Source: Novosphingobium sp. PC22D
Lineage (GTDB): Bacteria > Pseudomonadota > Alphaproteobacteria > Sphingomonadales > Sphingomonadaceae
Direction of reading: 5' to 3'
DNA length: 64,000 bases
Assembly: GCF_002556635.1 (NCBI RefSeq)
Contig: NZ_MWMO01000006.1
Coordinates: forward strand, 62,001 to 126,000
Shown here piece after piece: positions 45,208 to 57,987 of the stretch (its first letter is position 1; the number at the start of each line of letters is the position of its first letter). The position numbers were made by a program, and so were the translations under genes. The notes beneath the pieces are model-generated. The model saw only the letters and a program-made list of their open reading frames with translations, ran no database searches and was not told where the DNA came from.

Positions 45208-46441
45208 CAATGGTCGCCCCCCGCAGCCCCAACTGCGAGCAGCTGCAGGCGATGCCATTCTGGTTATCAACAGCGGCTCGTCGAGCGTGAAGTTCGCGCT
45301 CTTTTCGACCAAGGATCCCCCAGCGCGCCTCTGGTCAGGGGCCATCGACCGCATCGGCCTTGCACATGGCCGTTTTCACGCCGTTGACGCAGCAGGGACG
45401 ACGGCGTTCGATGAAACGGCAGAAGTCGCTGACCACGACATGGCTCTGCATCTGCTTTTGGATGCGATCGACCGGCACACCGCCGGAGACGGTTTGGCGG
45501 CAGTCGGGCACCGCATTGTCCATGGCGGCGCGGAATGTGATTGCGCCACATTCGTAACCGAGACGCTGGAGGCGCGGTTGCGCGAGTTCGTGCCGCTTGC
45601 TCCGCTGCATCAACCGCACAATCTGGCCGGAATCACCGCAGTCCGCAACGCTCGCCCAGACCTGTCCCAAATCGCCTGCTTCGATACCGCCTTTCATCAT
45701 GGCATGCCGCACCTCGCAACCCTGACGGGTTTGCCGCGCGAGTTGCGTGACCAAGGCATCCGCCGTTACGGCTTTCATGGCCTCTCCTACGAATATGTCA
45801 TTGAACGGCTGCGCAGCGAGGAGGTCGACGTCGATGGCGAGCGCGTCATCGTTGCCCATCTCGGGAACGGGGCTTCGATGTGCGCGCTGAAGGGCGGCAG
45901 AAGCGTCGAGACGACGATGGGTTTCAGCACATTGAGCGGTCTGCCCATGGGGACGCGCTGCGGCGACCTCGACCCGGGCATCATCCTTTACTTGCTGACA
46001 GAGATGGACTTGTCCGCAGATCGGCTCCGGCATCTCCTTTACGAGGAATCGGGACTGCTGGGACTGTCCGGTTTCAGCCGCAACATGCAGGAATTGCTGG
46101 CGCGGCCCACAGACCATTCCGCTCTCGAGGCCGTAGCGTACTTCTGCTACCAGGCGCGCTCACACCTGGCAGCACTGACCGCCGTCTTGGGCGGCCTCGA
46201 TCGCCTCGTATTCACCGGCGGAATCGGCGCCAATGCCCCCATGGTTCGCGCCGACATTTGCGCGGATCTCGGCTATCTGGGCGTCGCCCTGGATCCCACG
46301 CGCAACACAGCTGGTGCACGCGTCATCTCGTCGGCTGCGGGCCGTGTCGTTGTTGAAGCATTCGCAACCGACGAAGAACAAATGATAGCGCAGCACATGC
46401 GCCGGCTGCTGGCCGCGCAGCCCGCAAGGCAGGTGGCGTGA
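45200..46441 (+). CDS. ackA: Acetate kinase (acetate/propionate family)
   Basis: 413 residues from ATG 45200 (MPSNGRPPQPQL), after which the kinase motif VINSGSSSVKFALF begins. Family landmarks GHRIVHGG, FDTAFHHGMP, YGFHGLSYEYV, VIVAHLGNGASMCAL and FTGGIGANAP are all present. It converts acetyl-phosphate and ADP to acetate and ATP in the cytoplasm. It overlaps the DUF3141 remnant at its 5-prime end and the transacylase at its 3-prime end (GTGA), so ATP-yielding acyl-phosphate metabolism is translationally coupled into the ATP synthase operon. Confidence 0.93.
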   Translation: MPSNGRPPQPQLRAAAGDAILVINSGSSSVKFALFSTKDPPARLWSGAIDRIGLAHGRFHAVDAAGTTAFDETAEVADHDMALHLLLDAIDRHTAGDGLAAVGHRIVHGGAECDCATFVTETLEARLREFVPLAPLHQPHNLAGITAVRNARPDLSQIACFDTAFHHGMPHLATLTGLPRELRDQGIRRYGFHGLSYEYVIERLRSEEVDVDGERVIVAHLGNGASMCALKGGRSVETTMGFSTLSGLPMGTRCGDLDPGIILYLLTEMDLSADRLRHLLYEESGLLGLSGFSRNMQELLARPTDHSALEAVAYFCYQARSHLAALTAVLGGLDRLVFTGGIGANAPMVRADICADLGYLGVALDPTRNTAGARVISSAAGRVVVEAFATDEEQMIAQHMRRLLAAQPARQVA

Positions 46442-47444
46442 ACTTGACCCCCCCTGCCCCACATCTGCAGCGCCTCGTCGAACAGGCAACCGGCCTTGGA
46501 CCCATACGCGTTGCTGTAGCTGATGCCGCGCAATCGGAAGTTCTGGAAACTATGCGCGAAGCGCAGGGACTCGGCTTGGTCGAGCCGCGTCTCGTTGGCG
46601 ATCCGGAGGCGATCGCCGCGATCTGCAGCGATATCGAATGGACGCCGGCGCCTGATTGGATGGTCCCCGCCGGTTCGGGAATTGCCGCAGCAGCAAAAGC
46701 TGTGGAACTCGCCCGCGAGGGCAAGGCCGATGCAGTGATGAAAGGACATATCCACACCGACAGCCTGATGCACGCTTTGCTCGACAAGGAACTTGGGCTG
46801 CGTGTGCCAAGCGAGCGGGTCAGTCATGTCTTCCTGGTCGACGTCGCAACCCGGTCAAGACTCCTGGGGATTACCGACGCGGCGATCAACATCGCGCCCG
46901 ACCTCAGCGCCAAGGCCCAGATCCTGCAAAATGCGATCAACCTGTTCCAACTCCTCGGGGTCGAGACGCCAAAGGCCGCCGTCCTCTCGGCGATAGAGAC
47001 GGTCAATCCCGAAATCGTCTCGACACTCGATGCGGCATGTCTGACGCTCATGGCGCAGCGCGGACAAATCACCGGCGCGCTGGTCGACGGCCCGCTCGCC
47101 TTCGACAATGCCATCTCGAGCCAGGCAGCCGCGGACAAAGGGATTGTTTCAGCCGTGGCCGGTGACGCAGACATTCTGCTCGTGCCGGATCTAGTCTCGG
47201 GAAACATCCTCGCGAAAAACCTTGAATATCTGGCGGGAGCCACTGCGGCCGGGATCGCGGTCGGTTTGGCGGTGCCGGTGGCGCTGACGTCGCGCGCGGA
47301 TCCGGTGCCGGCACGGCTGGCCTCGCTCGCTGTGGCAGCGCTGATGCACCACCGCAGACCAATAACTCCGACGGCGCTGCACCCGTTCGAGGCAAGTCTT
47401 CACTGCGCGCCGCAGCCCGAGCGTGCCTGCTGTCCGCTTGCGAA

Positions 47445-47448
<4 letters not shown>
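46438..47448 (+). CDS. Phosphate acetyl/butyryltransferase
   Basis: 336 residues starting at GTG 46438, overlapping the ackA stop. It belongs to the PTA/PTB family: KADAVMKGHIHTDSLMHALL, TDAAINIAPDLSAKAQIL, GALVDGPLAFDNAIS and DILLVPDLVSGNILAKNLEYL are family motifs. It exchanges acyl-CoA and phosphate to give acyl-phosphate for the adjacent kinase. Substrate chain length cannot be told; the N-terminal MaoC hydratase domain found in some relatives is missing. The stop overlaps the next ATG. Downstream genes are translationally coupled up to atpD. Confidence 0.9.
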
Positions 47449-50164
<2,716 letters not shown>

Positions 50165-50166
50165 TC

Positions 50167-50556
50167 ATGAACCTCAAAATCCTCTTGCCCTTCGATATCT
50201 TCACCGAGAAAACCGGCGTGTCGCGGATTGTCGCCGAGACGCATCATGGTTCGTTTGGTATTCTCCCTCGCCGTCTTGATTGCGTGGCGGCACTGACGGC
50301 CGGAATACTGACTTACGAGACTCCGTCAGAGGGGGAAGTATTTCTCGCTGTGGACGAAGGGGTGCTCGTCAAGGCTGGTGCTGACGTTCTTGTATCGGTG
50401 CGTCGCGCGCTGGGCGGAACAGACCTTGGTCAGTTGCGTGAAGCAGTCGAGCAGGAATTTCTGACACTTGACCGCCAGGAACAGAGCCTGCGCTCGATAT
50501 TGGCGAAAATGGAAAGTGACCTCATCCACCGCATGGCGAGTATTCGCAATGACTGA
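50167..50556 (+). CDS. atpC: N-type ATP synthase epsilon subunit
   Basis: 129 residues. N-terminal beta-sandwich (MNLKILLPFDIFTEKTGVSR, HHGSFGILPRRLDCVAALTA, EVFLAVDEGVLVKAG) and a C-terminal helical hairpin, as in F1 epsilon subunits. It links the beta subunits to the c-ring and gamma. It starts two bases after atpD. The stop overlaps atpQ (50549) by eight bases. Confidence 0.85.
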   Translation: MNLKILLPFDIFTEKTGVSRIVAETHHGSFGILPRRLDCVAALTAGILTYETPSEGEVFLAVDEGVLVKAGADVLVSVRRALGGTDLGQLREAVEQEFLTLDRQEQSLRSILAKMESDLIHRMASIRND

Positions 50557-50887
50557 CCCGTCCCGCAAGAGGCGCGTGAAGCCGCGCCAGTCGCTCAGCC
50601 GACAGGTCGGCTTGAAGGCGGCGCGAAAGCTCAAGGCACGGCGCAATCCAGGACAAGGCGTCTGGTTCGGTTTGGGAATGATGGGCCTTATCGGCTGGTC
50701 GGTGGCGATTCCGACGCTGCTGGGCGCTGCCCTCGGGTTCTGGCTGGATCAACGCTATCCGGGTAGGCATCCCTGGACCCTGGCGCTGCTGGTGGCTGGC
50801 CTCGCCATCGGCTGTCTCAACGCCTGGCATTGGATGGCCAGGGAACAAAAGGAGATGCAGAGCGAACGGGAGGACGATCATGAATGA
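50549..50887 (+). CDS. atpQ: N-ATPase accessory subunit AtpQ (AtpI-like)
   Basis: 112 residues from ATG 50549. A basic N terminus (RKRRVKPRQSLSRQVGLKAA) precedes two membrane helices with GLGMMGLIGWSVAIPTLLG and GFWLDQRYPGRHPWTLALL, the AtpI/AtpZ-type pattern. In N-ATPase operons this position is AtpQ, probably involved in c-ring assembly or divalent cation uptake. The earlier open-frame start overlaps atpC and is not used. It overlaps atpR by eight bases. Confidence 0.85.
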   Translation: MTDPSRKRRVKPRQSLSRQVGLKAARKLKARRNPGQGVWFGLGMMGLIGWSVAIPTLLGAALGFWLDQRYPGRHPWTLALLVAGLAIGCLNAWHWMAREQKEMQSEREDDHE

Positions 50888-51194
50888 AACAATGATACTG
50901 GCAGCGCCTGTGTTCCTCGGCTTTCTGCTCGGCGTATTCTTCTTTGGCGGCCTTTGGTGGACGGTGAAGAGGGCAATCCCGTCGCAACGCCCGGCACTTT
51001 GGTTTTCGGCCAGTTTGCTGGTGCGAACGAGCATCGCCATGGCGGGCTTCTATCTTGTCGGCGGCAATGCCTGGGCGCGGTGGCTGCTGTGCCTCCTGGG
51101 CTTCATCCTGGCACGGTTTTTCGTGAACTCGCTGACCCGTTCGTCAAGACCCAACCCACCCGATTTGCCAGCGGAGATCCGCTATGCGCCTTAG
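50880..51194 (+). CDS. atpR: N-ATPase accessory subunit AtpR
   Basis: 104 residues with three membrane helices (VFLGFLLGVFFFGGLWWTV, SLLVRTSIAMAGFYLVGG, LLCLLGFILARFFVNSL). A conserved Arg lies in helix 2 (LLVRTSIA) and another in helix 3. AtpR is found only in N-ATPase operons and has been proposed to interact with the c-ring carboxylates during assembly. Overlaps atpB by eleven bases. Confidence 0.85.
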   Translation: MNETMILAAPVFLGFLLGVFFFGGLWWTVKRAIPSQRPALWFSASLLVRTSIAMAGFYLVGGNAWARWLLCLLGFILARFFVNSLTRSSRPNPPDLPAEIRYAP

Positions 51195-51885
51195 CCCCGA
51201 CGATATGATCTTCTGGCAATACGGGTTCATCAAGTTCAACGCCACAATTGCGTTCACATGGGGCCTCATGTTCGTGCTTGCCGTCGGCTCCAGGCTCATC
51301 ACTCGGAAGCTCTCGACCGGTCTGCACCGATCCCGATGGCAGAATCTGCTGGAAATCATTGTCACGGGCATCGAAAAGCAAATCGAAGATGTCGGTCTCC
51401 GACACCCAAGAAAATACATCGGTTTTCTGGGCACGCTCTTTCTGTTCCTGGCTTTGGCCAGCCTTTTCACCATCCTCCCCGGCTATGAACCGCCCACGGG
51501 ATCGCTATCGACCACGGCCGCTCTCGCGCTCTGCGTTCTGGTGGTGGTGCCGTTTTCCGGAATCAAGGAGCAGGGGCCGGGTAGCTACCTCAAGTCATAT
51601 CTCGAGCCGACAGCCATCATGCTGCCGTTCAACATCATCAGCGAACTGTCGCGCACATTGGCGCTGGCCGTTCGTCTGTTCGGCAACATGATGAGTGGAA
51701 CGATGATACTCGCGATCCTGCTGACCGTCACGCCGTTTATCTTCCCGGTCGTCATGAGCGCGCTTGGTCTGCTCACCGGCATGGTGCAGGCCTATATCTT
51801 CAGCATTTTGGCTACGGTCTATATCGCGGCCGCCACACGCGGCCGCACGGCCAGGTCCGTATCAACCCCAGAACCCAGAACATGA
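51184..51885 (+). CDS. atpB: N-type ATP synthase a subunit
   Basis: 233 residues, about five helices. The essential Arg of the ion half-channels is in SRTLALAVRLFGNMMSGTMI, preceded by FNIISELSR, as in all a subunits. It is somewhat shorter than the housekeeping subunit (about 250-270). It forms the stator ion path beside the c-ring. Confidence 0.93.
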   Translation: MRLSPDDMIFWQYGFIKFNATIAFTWGLMFVLAVGSRLITRKLSTGLHRSRWQNLLEIIVTGIEKQIEDVGLRHPRKYIGFLGTLFLFLALASLFTILPGYEPPTGSLSTTAALALCVLVVVPFSGIKEQGPGSYLKSYLEPTAIMLPFNIISELSRTLALAVRLFGNMMSGTMILAILLTVTPFIFPVVMSALGLLTGMVQAYIFSILATVYIAAATRGRTARSVSTPEPRT

Positions 51886-51909
51886 AACGCGGCAACAAGA
51901 GGAGGCATT

Positions 51910-52191
51910 ATGGACAGTATGACGCTCATTGGCATCGCTTCAATAGTCACCGCCGGGCTGACGATTGCGCTCGGGAGCATCGGACCCGCGCTCGGTGAGG
52001 GCCGTGCGGTCTCGACAGCATTGAGTTCGCTGGCACAACAGCCCGATGCCGCAAGCACCATCACGCGCACCTTGTTTGTCGGCTTGGCGATGATCGAGTC
52101 GGTCGCGATCTATTGCTTCGTGCTCTCGATGATCCTCGTTTTCGCAAACCCATTCTGGAACCACGTCATCGCACAAGCCGCGGGAAAGTGA
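51910..52191 (+). CDS. atpE: N-type ATP synthase c subunit
   Basis: 93 residues, two helices. Helix 2 carries the ion-binding Glu63, followed by Ser64 and Tyr68 (MIESVAIY), the E-S-x3-Y pattern of Na+-type c subunits such as that of Ilyobacter. Helix 1 has Glu30 (GPALGEGR) where the Na+ rings have Gln, giving two carboxylates at the site. Na+ coupling was originally predicted for N-ATPases; the one N-type ring characterised, as I recall from Burkholderia, was reported as proton-specific, so the ion here is open. ATG behind AGAGGAGG. Confidence 0.94.
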   Translation: MDSMTLIGIASIVTAGLTIALGSIGPALGEGRAVSTALSSLAQQPDAASTITRTLFVGLAMIESVAIYCFVLSMILVFANPFWNHVIAQAAGK

Positions 52192-52194
52192 TCG

Positions 52195-53040
52195 ATGCTC
52201 ATCGATTGGTTCACTGTCGGCGCGCAAGCGCTCAACTTTCTCATTCTGGTGTGGTTGCTGAAGCGCTACCTCTACAAGCCGATCCTCGACGCACTCGATG
52301 CCCGGGAAAGGCGAATTGCCGCAGAGCTCGCTGACGCTGACGCGAAGAAGTCCGAGGCGCAAGAGGAACGCGACCTGTTCCTTCACAAGAACGAACAGTT
52401 CGACGAGCAGCGTGCGGCGCTCATGAACGAAGCGATGGAAGAGGTGAAGGCGGAGCGTCGGCGGCTTCTCGATGAGGCGAGAACGGCGGCCGATGCGCTG
52501 AGTGCCAAACGCCAGGAAGCGTTGCGCGCCGAAGCCGACAATCTCAATGACGCCATACGCCGTAAAACCCAACAGGAAGTGTTCGCCATCGCGCGGAAGA
52601 CGCTGAAAGATCTCGCCGCGGTCAGCCTTGAAGAGCGTATGACCGAAATGTTCGTCCAACAGGTGCGCACGATGAAAGGCGGAACAAAAGAGACCCTCGC
52701 TCAGACGCTCGAAGCTGCGTCCGAGCCCGTGCTCGTCCGCAGCGCCTACGGCTTGTCGGGCGAGCAACGTGCTACGATTGAGCAAGCGCTCACGGAGACG
52801 TTCTCGGCCGATATTCCCTTGCGGTTCGAGACCGCGCCAAGCCTGGTGAGCGGAATCGAATTAATCACGAATGGACAAAAGATAGCCTGGTCCATCGCGG
52901 ACTACCTCACTGCGATGGAAAAGGTGGTTGCCAGCCTTCATCAAGACAAGGATCTGGTTGATACCGCAACCGGACCGCCGACAACGCCCAAAGCCGGATC
53001 AAAGGCCGATAAACCAAAACCCGAAACGCAACGCCAATGA
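52195..53040 (+). CDS. atpF: N-type ATP synthase b subunit (long form)
   Basis: 281 residues. One N-terminal helix ([20 protein letters not shown]) is followed by a long charged coiled coil (about 35-170) and a C-terminal domain (170-255) with [17 protein letters not shown], resembling a delta-like region. N-ATPase operons have no separate atpH, and here too none is found; the extra length of b may replace delta. A Lys/Pro/Thr-rich tail ends the protein. It starts three bases after atpE and overlaps atpA. Confidence 0.9.
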   Translation: MLIDWFTVGAQALNFLILVWLLKRYLYKPILDALDARERRIAAELADADAKKSEAQEERDLFLHKNEQFDEQRAALMNEAMEEVKAERRRLLDEARTAADALSAKRQEALRAEADNLNDAIRRKTQQEVFAIARKTLKDLAAVSLEERMTEMFVQQVRTMKGGTKETLAQTLEAASEPVLVRSAYGLSGEQRATIEQALTETFSADIPLRFETAPSLVSGIELITNGQKIAWSIADYLTAMEKVVASLHQDKDLVDTATGPPTTPKAGSKADKPKPETQRQ

Positions 53041-54659
53041 CAGCCAGGTCCGAAACCCTACAAAGTGCATTCGACTCTGCATTTGCAGGAATCGGTCAGA
53101 CGCGGAAGGTATTCGCACCGCAGCTGGCACCAAGAGAGGTGGGAACCATCACCAGTATTGCGACCGGGGTCGCCAAGGTCTCCGGGCTCCCCGAAGTCGG
53201 CTTCGAGGAGCTGATACGCTTTCCCGGCGACGTGCTCGGCATGGCATTCAATGTTGATGACAGTGAAACCGGCGTCGTTCTGCTCGGCGCGTATTCTCAT
53301 TTGAACGCGGGCGATGAGGTCGAGCGAACAAGCCGAGTCATGGATGTTGCCGTGGGCGAAGGCCTGCTGGGCCGCGTTATCGACCCCCTTGGCCGGCCAC
53401 TCGATGGCAACGGACCGGTCGTCGCCAGCGACCGTTTGCCTATTGAGCGCACGGCACCGCACATCATGGATCGCGCAGCTGTGACGATCCCTCTGCAAAC
53501 CGGGATCAAGGTCATCGATGCGCTCATTCCGATAGGGCGCGGCCAGCGCGAGTTGATTCTCGGCGACCGCCAGACCGGCAAGACCGCCATCGCTATCGAC
53601 ACTATCCTCAACCAGCGCGACCAGAACGTGCTGTGCGTCTATTGTGCGATTGGCCAGCGCGCGTCCGCCGTCGCCAAAGCGGTAGCGACCCTGCGTGAAG
53701 CGGGCGCGCTCGACTACACTGTCGTTGTCGTCACCGAAGGCAATGACCCGCCCGGTCTCGCCTTTATCGCCCCATATGCCGCGACCAGTATCGCAGAGCA
53801 TTTCATGGAGCAGGGCCGCGATGTTCTCATCGTTTATGACGATCTCACGCAACATGCGCGCGCCTATCGCGAATTGTCCCTTCTGTTGCGGCGCCCGCCC
53901 GGCCGCGAGGCCTTTCCCGGCGACATCTTCTACATTCACGCACGATTGCTCGAACGAGCAACCCATTTGCGCGAAGAACTCGGAGGCGGGTCGATCACCG
54001 CCCTGCCCATCATTGAAACCGAAGCACAGAACATCTCCGCCTACATTCCGACCAATCTCATTTCGATCACCGATGGGCAGATATATCTCTCGCCGTCGCT
54101 GTTCGAATTGGGCATCCTGCCCGCTGTCGACGTCGGCAAATCGGTTTCGCGCGTCGGCGGCAAGGCACAGCGTTCCGCCTACCGCGCCGTCGCAGGCGAT
54201 CTCAAGCTTGCCTATGCGCAGTTCGAGGAACTCGAGACCTTTGCCCGCTTTGGTGCCCGATTGGATGAAGCCACCCGCAAGACGATCGAACATGGACAGC
54301 GTATCCGCGCGTGCCTGCAGCAGGGGGAAGGCGCGCCAGTGCCGGTGCCGGCGCAAATCGCTGTCTTGCTTGCGGCAACCGCCAAGCTCTTCGATACCGT
54401 CGCGCTCGAGCAGATGCCCGATGCCGAGCTCGCCGTCCAGAAGGCGGCCGTGCACATACCCGCTCAAGTGCGCGAACGATTTGAAAGCGCCGGCAAGCTC
54501 AGCGACGAGGATCGCTCGACTATCGTTGAAATTGCCAGAGCGGCCGTCGCGCCTTTCCAAGCCGCGCCGAAGGCCCAGATTACCGCAGGATCGCCCGGCA
54601 CCCTAGAACTGCAGAACACTTCATCGCGGCCTGTGGCAGGCGGACGAGAACGATCATGA
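53037..54659 (+). CDS. atpA: N-type ATP synthase alpha subunit
   Basis: 540 residues, slightly longer than usual (about 510). Nucleotide-binding P-loop [53 protein letters not shown], and [26 protein letters not shown] sequence are all standard. It is the non-catalytic partner of beta. Start overlaps atpF; stop overlaps atpG (ATGA). Confidence 0.95.
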   Translation: MTARSETLQSAFDSAFAGIGQTRKVFAPQLAPREVGTITSIATGVAKVSGLPEVGFEELIRFPGDVLGMAFNVDDSETGVVLLGAYSHLNAGDEVERTSRVMDVAVGEGLLGRVIDPLGRPLDGNGPVVASDRLPIERTAPHIMDRAAVTIPLQTGIKVIDALIPIGRGQRELILGDRQTGKTAIAIDTILNQRDQNVLCVYCAIGQRASAVAKAVATLREAGALDYTVVVVTEGNDPPGLAFIAPYAATSIAEHFMEQGRDVLIVYDDLTQHARAYRELSLLLRRPPGREAFPGDIFYIHARLLERATHLREELGGGSITALPIIETEAQNISAYIPTNLISITDGQIYLSPSLFELGILPAVDVGKSVSRVGGKAQRSAYRAVAGDLKLAYAQFEELETFARFGARLDEATRKTIEHGQRIRACLQQGEGAPVPVPAQIAVLLAATAKLFDTVALEQMPDAELAVQKAAVHIPAQVRERFESAGKLSDEDRSTIVEIARAAVAPFQAAPKAQITAGSPGTLELQNTSSRPVAGGRERS

Positions 54660-55639
54660 GCGATACCATCGAGAGCCTGCGGCGAAAAATCAACAATGCC
54701 AGCGATCTCCAATCCGTCGTCCGGACAATGAAAGCCTTGGCCGCGTCGAACATTGGCCAATATGAAAGATCGGTCCATGCGCTGGCCGACTATAATCGAA
54801 CCGTGGAATTGGGATTGGGCGCCTGGTTTCGGGAAAACCGGGTAGCGTCCCCGATAGCGGAGAGAAATGAAACCGATCAGGCCGATGCGGTTGGCGCTGT
54901 CGTATTCGGATCTGACCAAGGACTGGTCGGGAGGTTTAACGATATTGTCGCCGATCATGCGATCAAGACACTTGATGCTCTGACTGGCAAAGCTCAGGTC
55001 TGGGCTATAGGCGAGCGTGTTCATGCTCGTCTCGCGGATGCGGGCCTACCGCCGGTTGGCCTTCTTGCTGTTCCCAATTCTGTCCAGGGTATCACTGCCT
55101 TTGTCGCACAGCTTCTGTTTGAAAGCGAAGGGCTTCAGGCTGACTCTGCGCAAACCAGCCTTTGGGTGTTCCATAACCGGCCCATGGCCGGAGCCCTATT
55201 CGAACCGGTTGGTCAGCGTTTGCTGCCACTCGACGCCCAGTGGCAAGACGATGTCGCAAGTATGCGCTGGCCAACAGGAAACTTGCCCCAGATCGTGGGC
55301 ACCGGACCTGAGACTACCGGCGCACTCATCCGCGAATATTTGTTCATCTCGCTCTTTCGGGCCTGTGCCGAATCCCTCGCTAGCGAGAATGCGAGCAGAC
55401 TGGCGGCCATGGAGCGAGCCGACAAGAACATCAGTGAGATGCTGGCGCAGTTGAATAGCGCGTTCCAGCAGTTGCGCCAGACGGGCATCGACGAGGAACT
55501 TTTCGATGTAATTTCCGGCTTCGAGGCGTTGACCACATCGAGGCCACGGCGGATGGATGGAGGCGAAGGTCAGATTCAAAGCCTGTCCGATGGGAACCGC
55601 GAGCGCGAACCGGACCGGGAAAAGAGTCCATCGGTGTGA
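54656..55639 (+). CDS. atpG: N-type ATP synthase gamma subunit
   Basis: 327 residues. N-terminal [20 protein letters not shown] and C-terminal [20 protein letters not shown] helices form the central-stalk coiled coil, with [11 protein letters not shown] in the Rossmann-like middle. An extra charged tail of about 45 residues ([18 protein letters not shown]) is unlike housekeeping gamma. Last gene of the atp operon; the next gene is 103 bases downstream. Confidence 0.9.
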   Translation: MSDTIESLRRKINNASDLQSVVRTMKALAASNIGQYERSVHALADYNRTVELGLGAWFRENRVASPIAERNETDQADAVGAVVFGSDQGLVGRFNDIVADHAIKTLDALTGKAQVWAIGERVHARLADAGLPPVGLLAVPNSVQGITAFVAQLLFESEGLQADSAQTSLWVFHNRPMAGALFEPVGQRLLPLDAQWQDDVASMRWPTGNLPQIVGTGPETTGALIREYLFISLFRACAESLASENASRLAAMERADKNISEMLAQLNSAFQQLRQTGIDEELFDVISGFEALTTSRPRRMDGGEGQIQSLSDGNREREPDREKSPSV

Positions 55640-55742
55640 GGCTTGGGACCATTCGCCATCCCACATGCTCGCGGCAACTTGCCAATCGCATGATTTTACG
55701 CTGGAGTTCGCCGGAGCGTGAAGCGCCCTGGGCAGACGAAAT

Positions 55743-56666
55743 TTGACTGCCGGTTCGATCACCAGACTCCTTGCCGTGATGCTGCTCTGGGCGGGGTGCT
55801 TCCCGCTCATCACCATTGGTCTTGACCTGGCGCCTCATGTTGCCTTTGCGGCCATGCGCGCTGCAATCGCGGGACTGAGCCTCATTCTGCTGGGCATTTT
55901 CCTGGGCCGGCCCCTCCCCCACGATATTCGTATCTGGATCTTGATCGTTGCTTCGGGTCTAGGTGCAACTTCCCTTGGGTTCCTGGGAATGTTCCATGCC
56001 GCCGAATATGTTTCACCCGGTATTGCTACTGTCATCGCGAATACGCAGCCGCTTTTGACCGCGCTTCTCGCCCACAGCATCTTGCAGGAACGGCTTAGCT
56101 CTTGGGGCAAGGCGGGACTTGTCCTGGGCCTGCTTGGCGTTGTCGCTATCGCCTGGCCTGCAGTCGCTTCAAACAATATGCCCAATTACCGTTTTGGCAT
56201 CGCCTATGTCGGCCTCGCGGCGACAGGGGTTGCGCTAGGCAATATCGGCATCAAGCGTCTCACGGGTCAAACCGACGCGGTCATGGCAATGGGCTTCCAA
56301 CTGGCGATCGGGGCAATTCCTCTGGCGCTCCTATCATCAGCGAGCGAAGATTGGACTTCGATTTCCTGGACAGCACAGTTTGCCGCCATATTATTCACCC
56401 TGGCCATTTTGGGCACGTCCGCCGCATTTTGGCTGTGGTTCACAGCCCTGGAACAGGTTGGCCTCACCCAGGCAAATGCCTTCACCTTCCTGGTGCCGAT
56501 CATCGGCCTGGCGATCGGCACGGCTCTGTTCGGCGAACGGCTGACATGGACACAGGCCGGAGGCGCCATTCTGATCCTCGGCGGCATCCTTCTCGTGCAG
56601 CGTGCCAGTCACAGGCCCAAGCCAAGTGACCCCTGTGGCCGGCCGAACGAGGAGAGACTACAATAG
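55743..56666 (+). CDS. EamA/DMT-family transporter
   Basis: 307 residues, ten predicted helices in two EamA repeats (LLWAGCFPLITIGLDLAP and GNIGIKRLTGQTDAVMAMGF regions). The second repeat ends with NAFTFLVPIIGLAIGTALFG, typical of EamA metabolite exporters. The open frame begins with TTG 55743; ATG at 55782 (MLLWAG) would cut helix 1, so TTG is preferred. Substrate unknown. It follows the atp operon with 103 bases between. Confidence 0.82.
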   Translation: MTAGSITRLLAVMLLWAGCFPLITIGLDLAPHVAFAAMRAAIAGLSLILLGIFLGRPLPHDIRIWILIVASGLGATSLGFLGMFHAAEYVSPGIATVIANTQPLLTALLAHSILQERLSSWGKAGLVLGLLGVVAIAWPAVASNNMPNYRFGIAYVGLAATGVALGNIGIKRLTGQTDAVMAMGFQLAIGAIPLALLSSASEDWTSISWTAQFAAILFTLAILGTSAAFWLWFTALEQVGLTQANAFTFLVPIIGLAIGTALFGERLTWTQAGGAILILGGILLVQRASHRPKPSDPCGRPNEERLQ

Positions 56667-56828
56667 GAAAGGGGCGAGATGGTGCGAATCTTGGAATTCG
56701 AATGATAATCCTAATGTTTGACAGGCGTTCCCGACAACCCGGGCCAGGAATGAAGCCGGTCCGATCGATGGCGGTGGCCCCACAATTGCTAGTGCGCTCG
56801 AAATCTGAACCGCATACCGACGACTACT

Positions 56829-56853
56829 GTAATGGGGACGTGAATCATGCGTC
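56829..56853 (+). promoter_or_regulatory. Candidate ECF-type promoter (GTAAT-N16-CGTC)
   Basis: CTACTGTAAT followed after 16 bases by CGTC (56850-56853), 50 bases before the DUF2933 gene. It could also drive the methyltransferase and PPK2 genes. Confidence 0.6.
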
Positions 56854-56903
56854 TTTTTGGTTGAAGCGGATCATCAACTGATGGCCTGAATGGGGTGCAA
56901 GAT

Positions 56904-57200
56904 ATGGACTACGAGAGACATGATCGGTCAATGGGCGCGAGGACCAACGGTTCGACCTGGCGCATCGCGCTCGCCTTTGTCGCCTTTGCCGGAATCGCGG
57001 CATTCTTCCTTCTGGCCGAACACCGGGCGCATATGCTCGGAATTCTTCCGTGGGCGCTACTACTGCTGGCCTGTCCGCTGTTGCATATGTTCATGCATGG
57101 CGGGCATGGCGGACACGACCACCTCGATCATGGAAGGAGCCGGCCCGGCACCGACACGGCAAATGACCCGCCAGCCGGTTCCGGCTCCCACCGCCACTGA
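56904..57200 (+). CDS. DUF2933 small membrane protein
   Basis: 98 residues from ATG 56904. Two adjacent hydrophobic segments (TWRIALAFVAFAGIAAFFLL, MLGILPWALLLLACPLLHM) end in a His/Gly-rich tail (FMHGGHGGHDHLDHGRS), the exact layout of DUF2933. Such genes accompany copper and heavy-metal islands and often precede ICMT-like methyltransferase genes, as here. Function unknown; the tail may bind metal. GTG at 56895 is an alternative start. Confidence 0.78.
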   Translation: MDYERHDRSMGARTNGSTWRIALAFVAFAGIAAFFLLAEHRAHMLGILPWALLLLACPLLHMFMHGGHGGHDHLDHGRSRPGTDTANDPPAGSGSHRH

Positions 57201-57215
57201 TCCGGAGACCAGACC

Positions 57216-57884
57216 ATGCACAGCGAAGCACCCGCATATGGGCTCTGGGGTCTGGCATTCGTGAATGCCGCGATCTTCATCTTTTTCGCATTCAGCTTCT
57301 TCAAGCCGCAAACAAAGCGTGACTGGCGCTCGTTCAGCGCCTTCAGCGCCTTTCTCGTTGCTCTGTTCGCGGAAATGTATGGCTTCCCGCTGACCATCTA
57401 TCTGCTCTCGGGGTGGCTCCAGAGCCGCTATCCGGAGGTGAACTGGTTCTCGCATGACGCCGGACACCTCCTCGAAGAACTGTTCGGGTGGCAGGCCAAC
57501 CCCCATTTCGGGCCATTTCATATTGCGAGCTTCGTTCTGATCGGAGGCGGCTTCTGGCTTATTTCGAGCGGGTGGGCCCGCCTCTACCGCGCGCAAAAGA
57601 ACAATCTCCTCGCGACAGAAGGCATTTATTCCTATGTGCGGCATCCGCAATATGACGGGTTCATTCTCATCATGCTCGGGTTCCTGTTCCAATGGCCGAC
57701 CGTGCTGACCCTCGCGATGTTCCCGGTCCTCACCTTCATGTATGTCCGCTTGGCGCGAAACGAAGAGCGCGAAGCGCTCGCGACTTTCGGCGAAGAATAC
57801 CGCGCGTACATGAAACGGGTTCCCGGCTTTATCCCGCGATGGTCGAAGTTCTCGTCCACCCATCATTCCAACCCGCCATCCTGA
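57216..57884 (+). CDS. ICMT/PEMT-family membrane methyltransferase
   Basis: 222 residues, five to six helices. The C-terminal half has the isoprenylcysteine carboxyl methyltransferase pattern for AdoMet binding: LLATEGIYSYVRHPQYDGFI, then NEEREALATFGEEYRAYM. The substrate of bacterial members is mostly unknown (lipids or isoprenoid compounds). It follows the DUF2933 gene within 16 bases. Together with the archaeal-type AdoMet synthase at 30782 it hints at methylation-dependent envelope changes (inference). Confidence 0.8.
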   Translation: MHSEAPAYGLWGLAFVNAAIFIFFAFSFFKPQTKRDWRSFSAFSAFLVALFAEMYGFPLTIYLLSGWLQSRYPEVNWFSHDAGHLLEELFGWQANPHFGPFHIASFVLIGGGFWLISSGWARLYRAQKNNLLATEGIYSYVRHPQYDGFILIMLGFLFQWPTVLTLAMFPVLTFMYVRLARNEEREALATFGEEYRAYMKRVPGFIPRWSKFSSTHHSNPPS

Positions 57885-57987
57885 GAGCACGAATGCCCTT
57901 GGCGGGGACGATTGTTATGGGTCGACTTGTTATCGCGAAGGACGGACCGAAGAAGTCCGCGCAGAGCCTGAAAGTGAAGAGGTGCAG

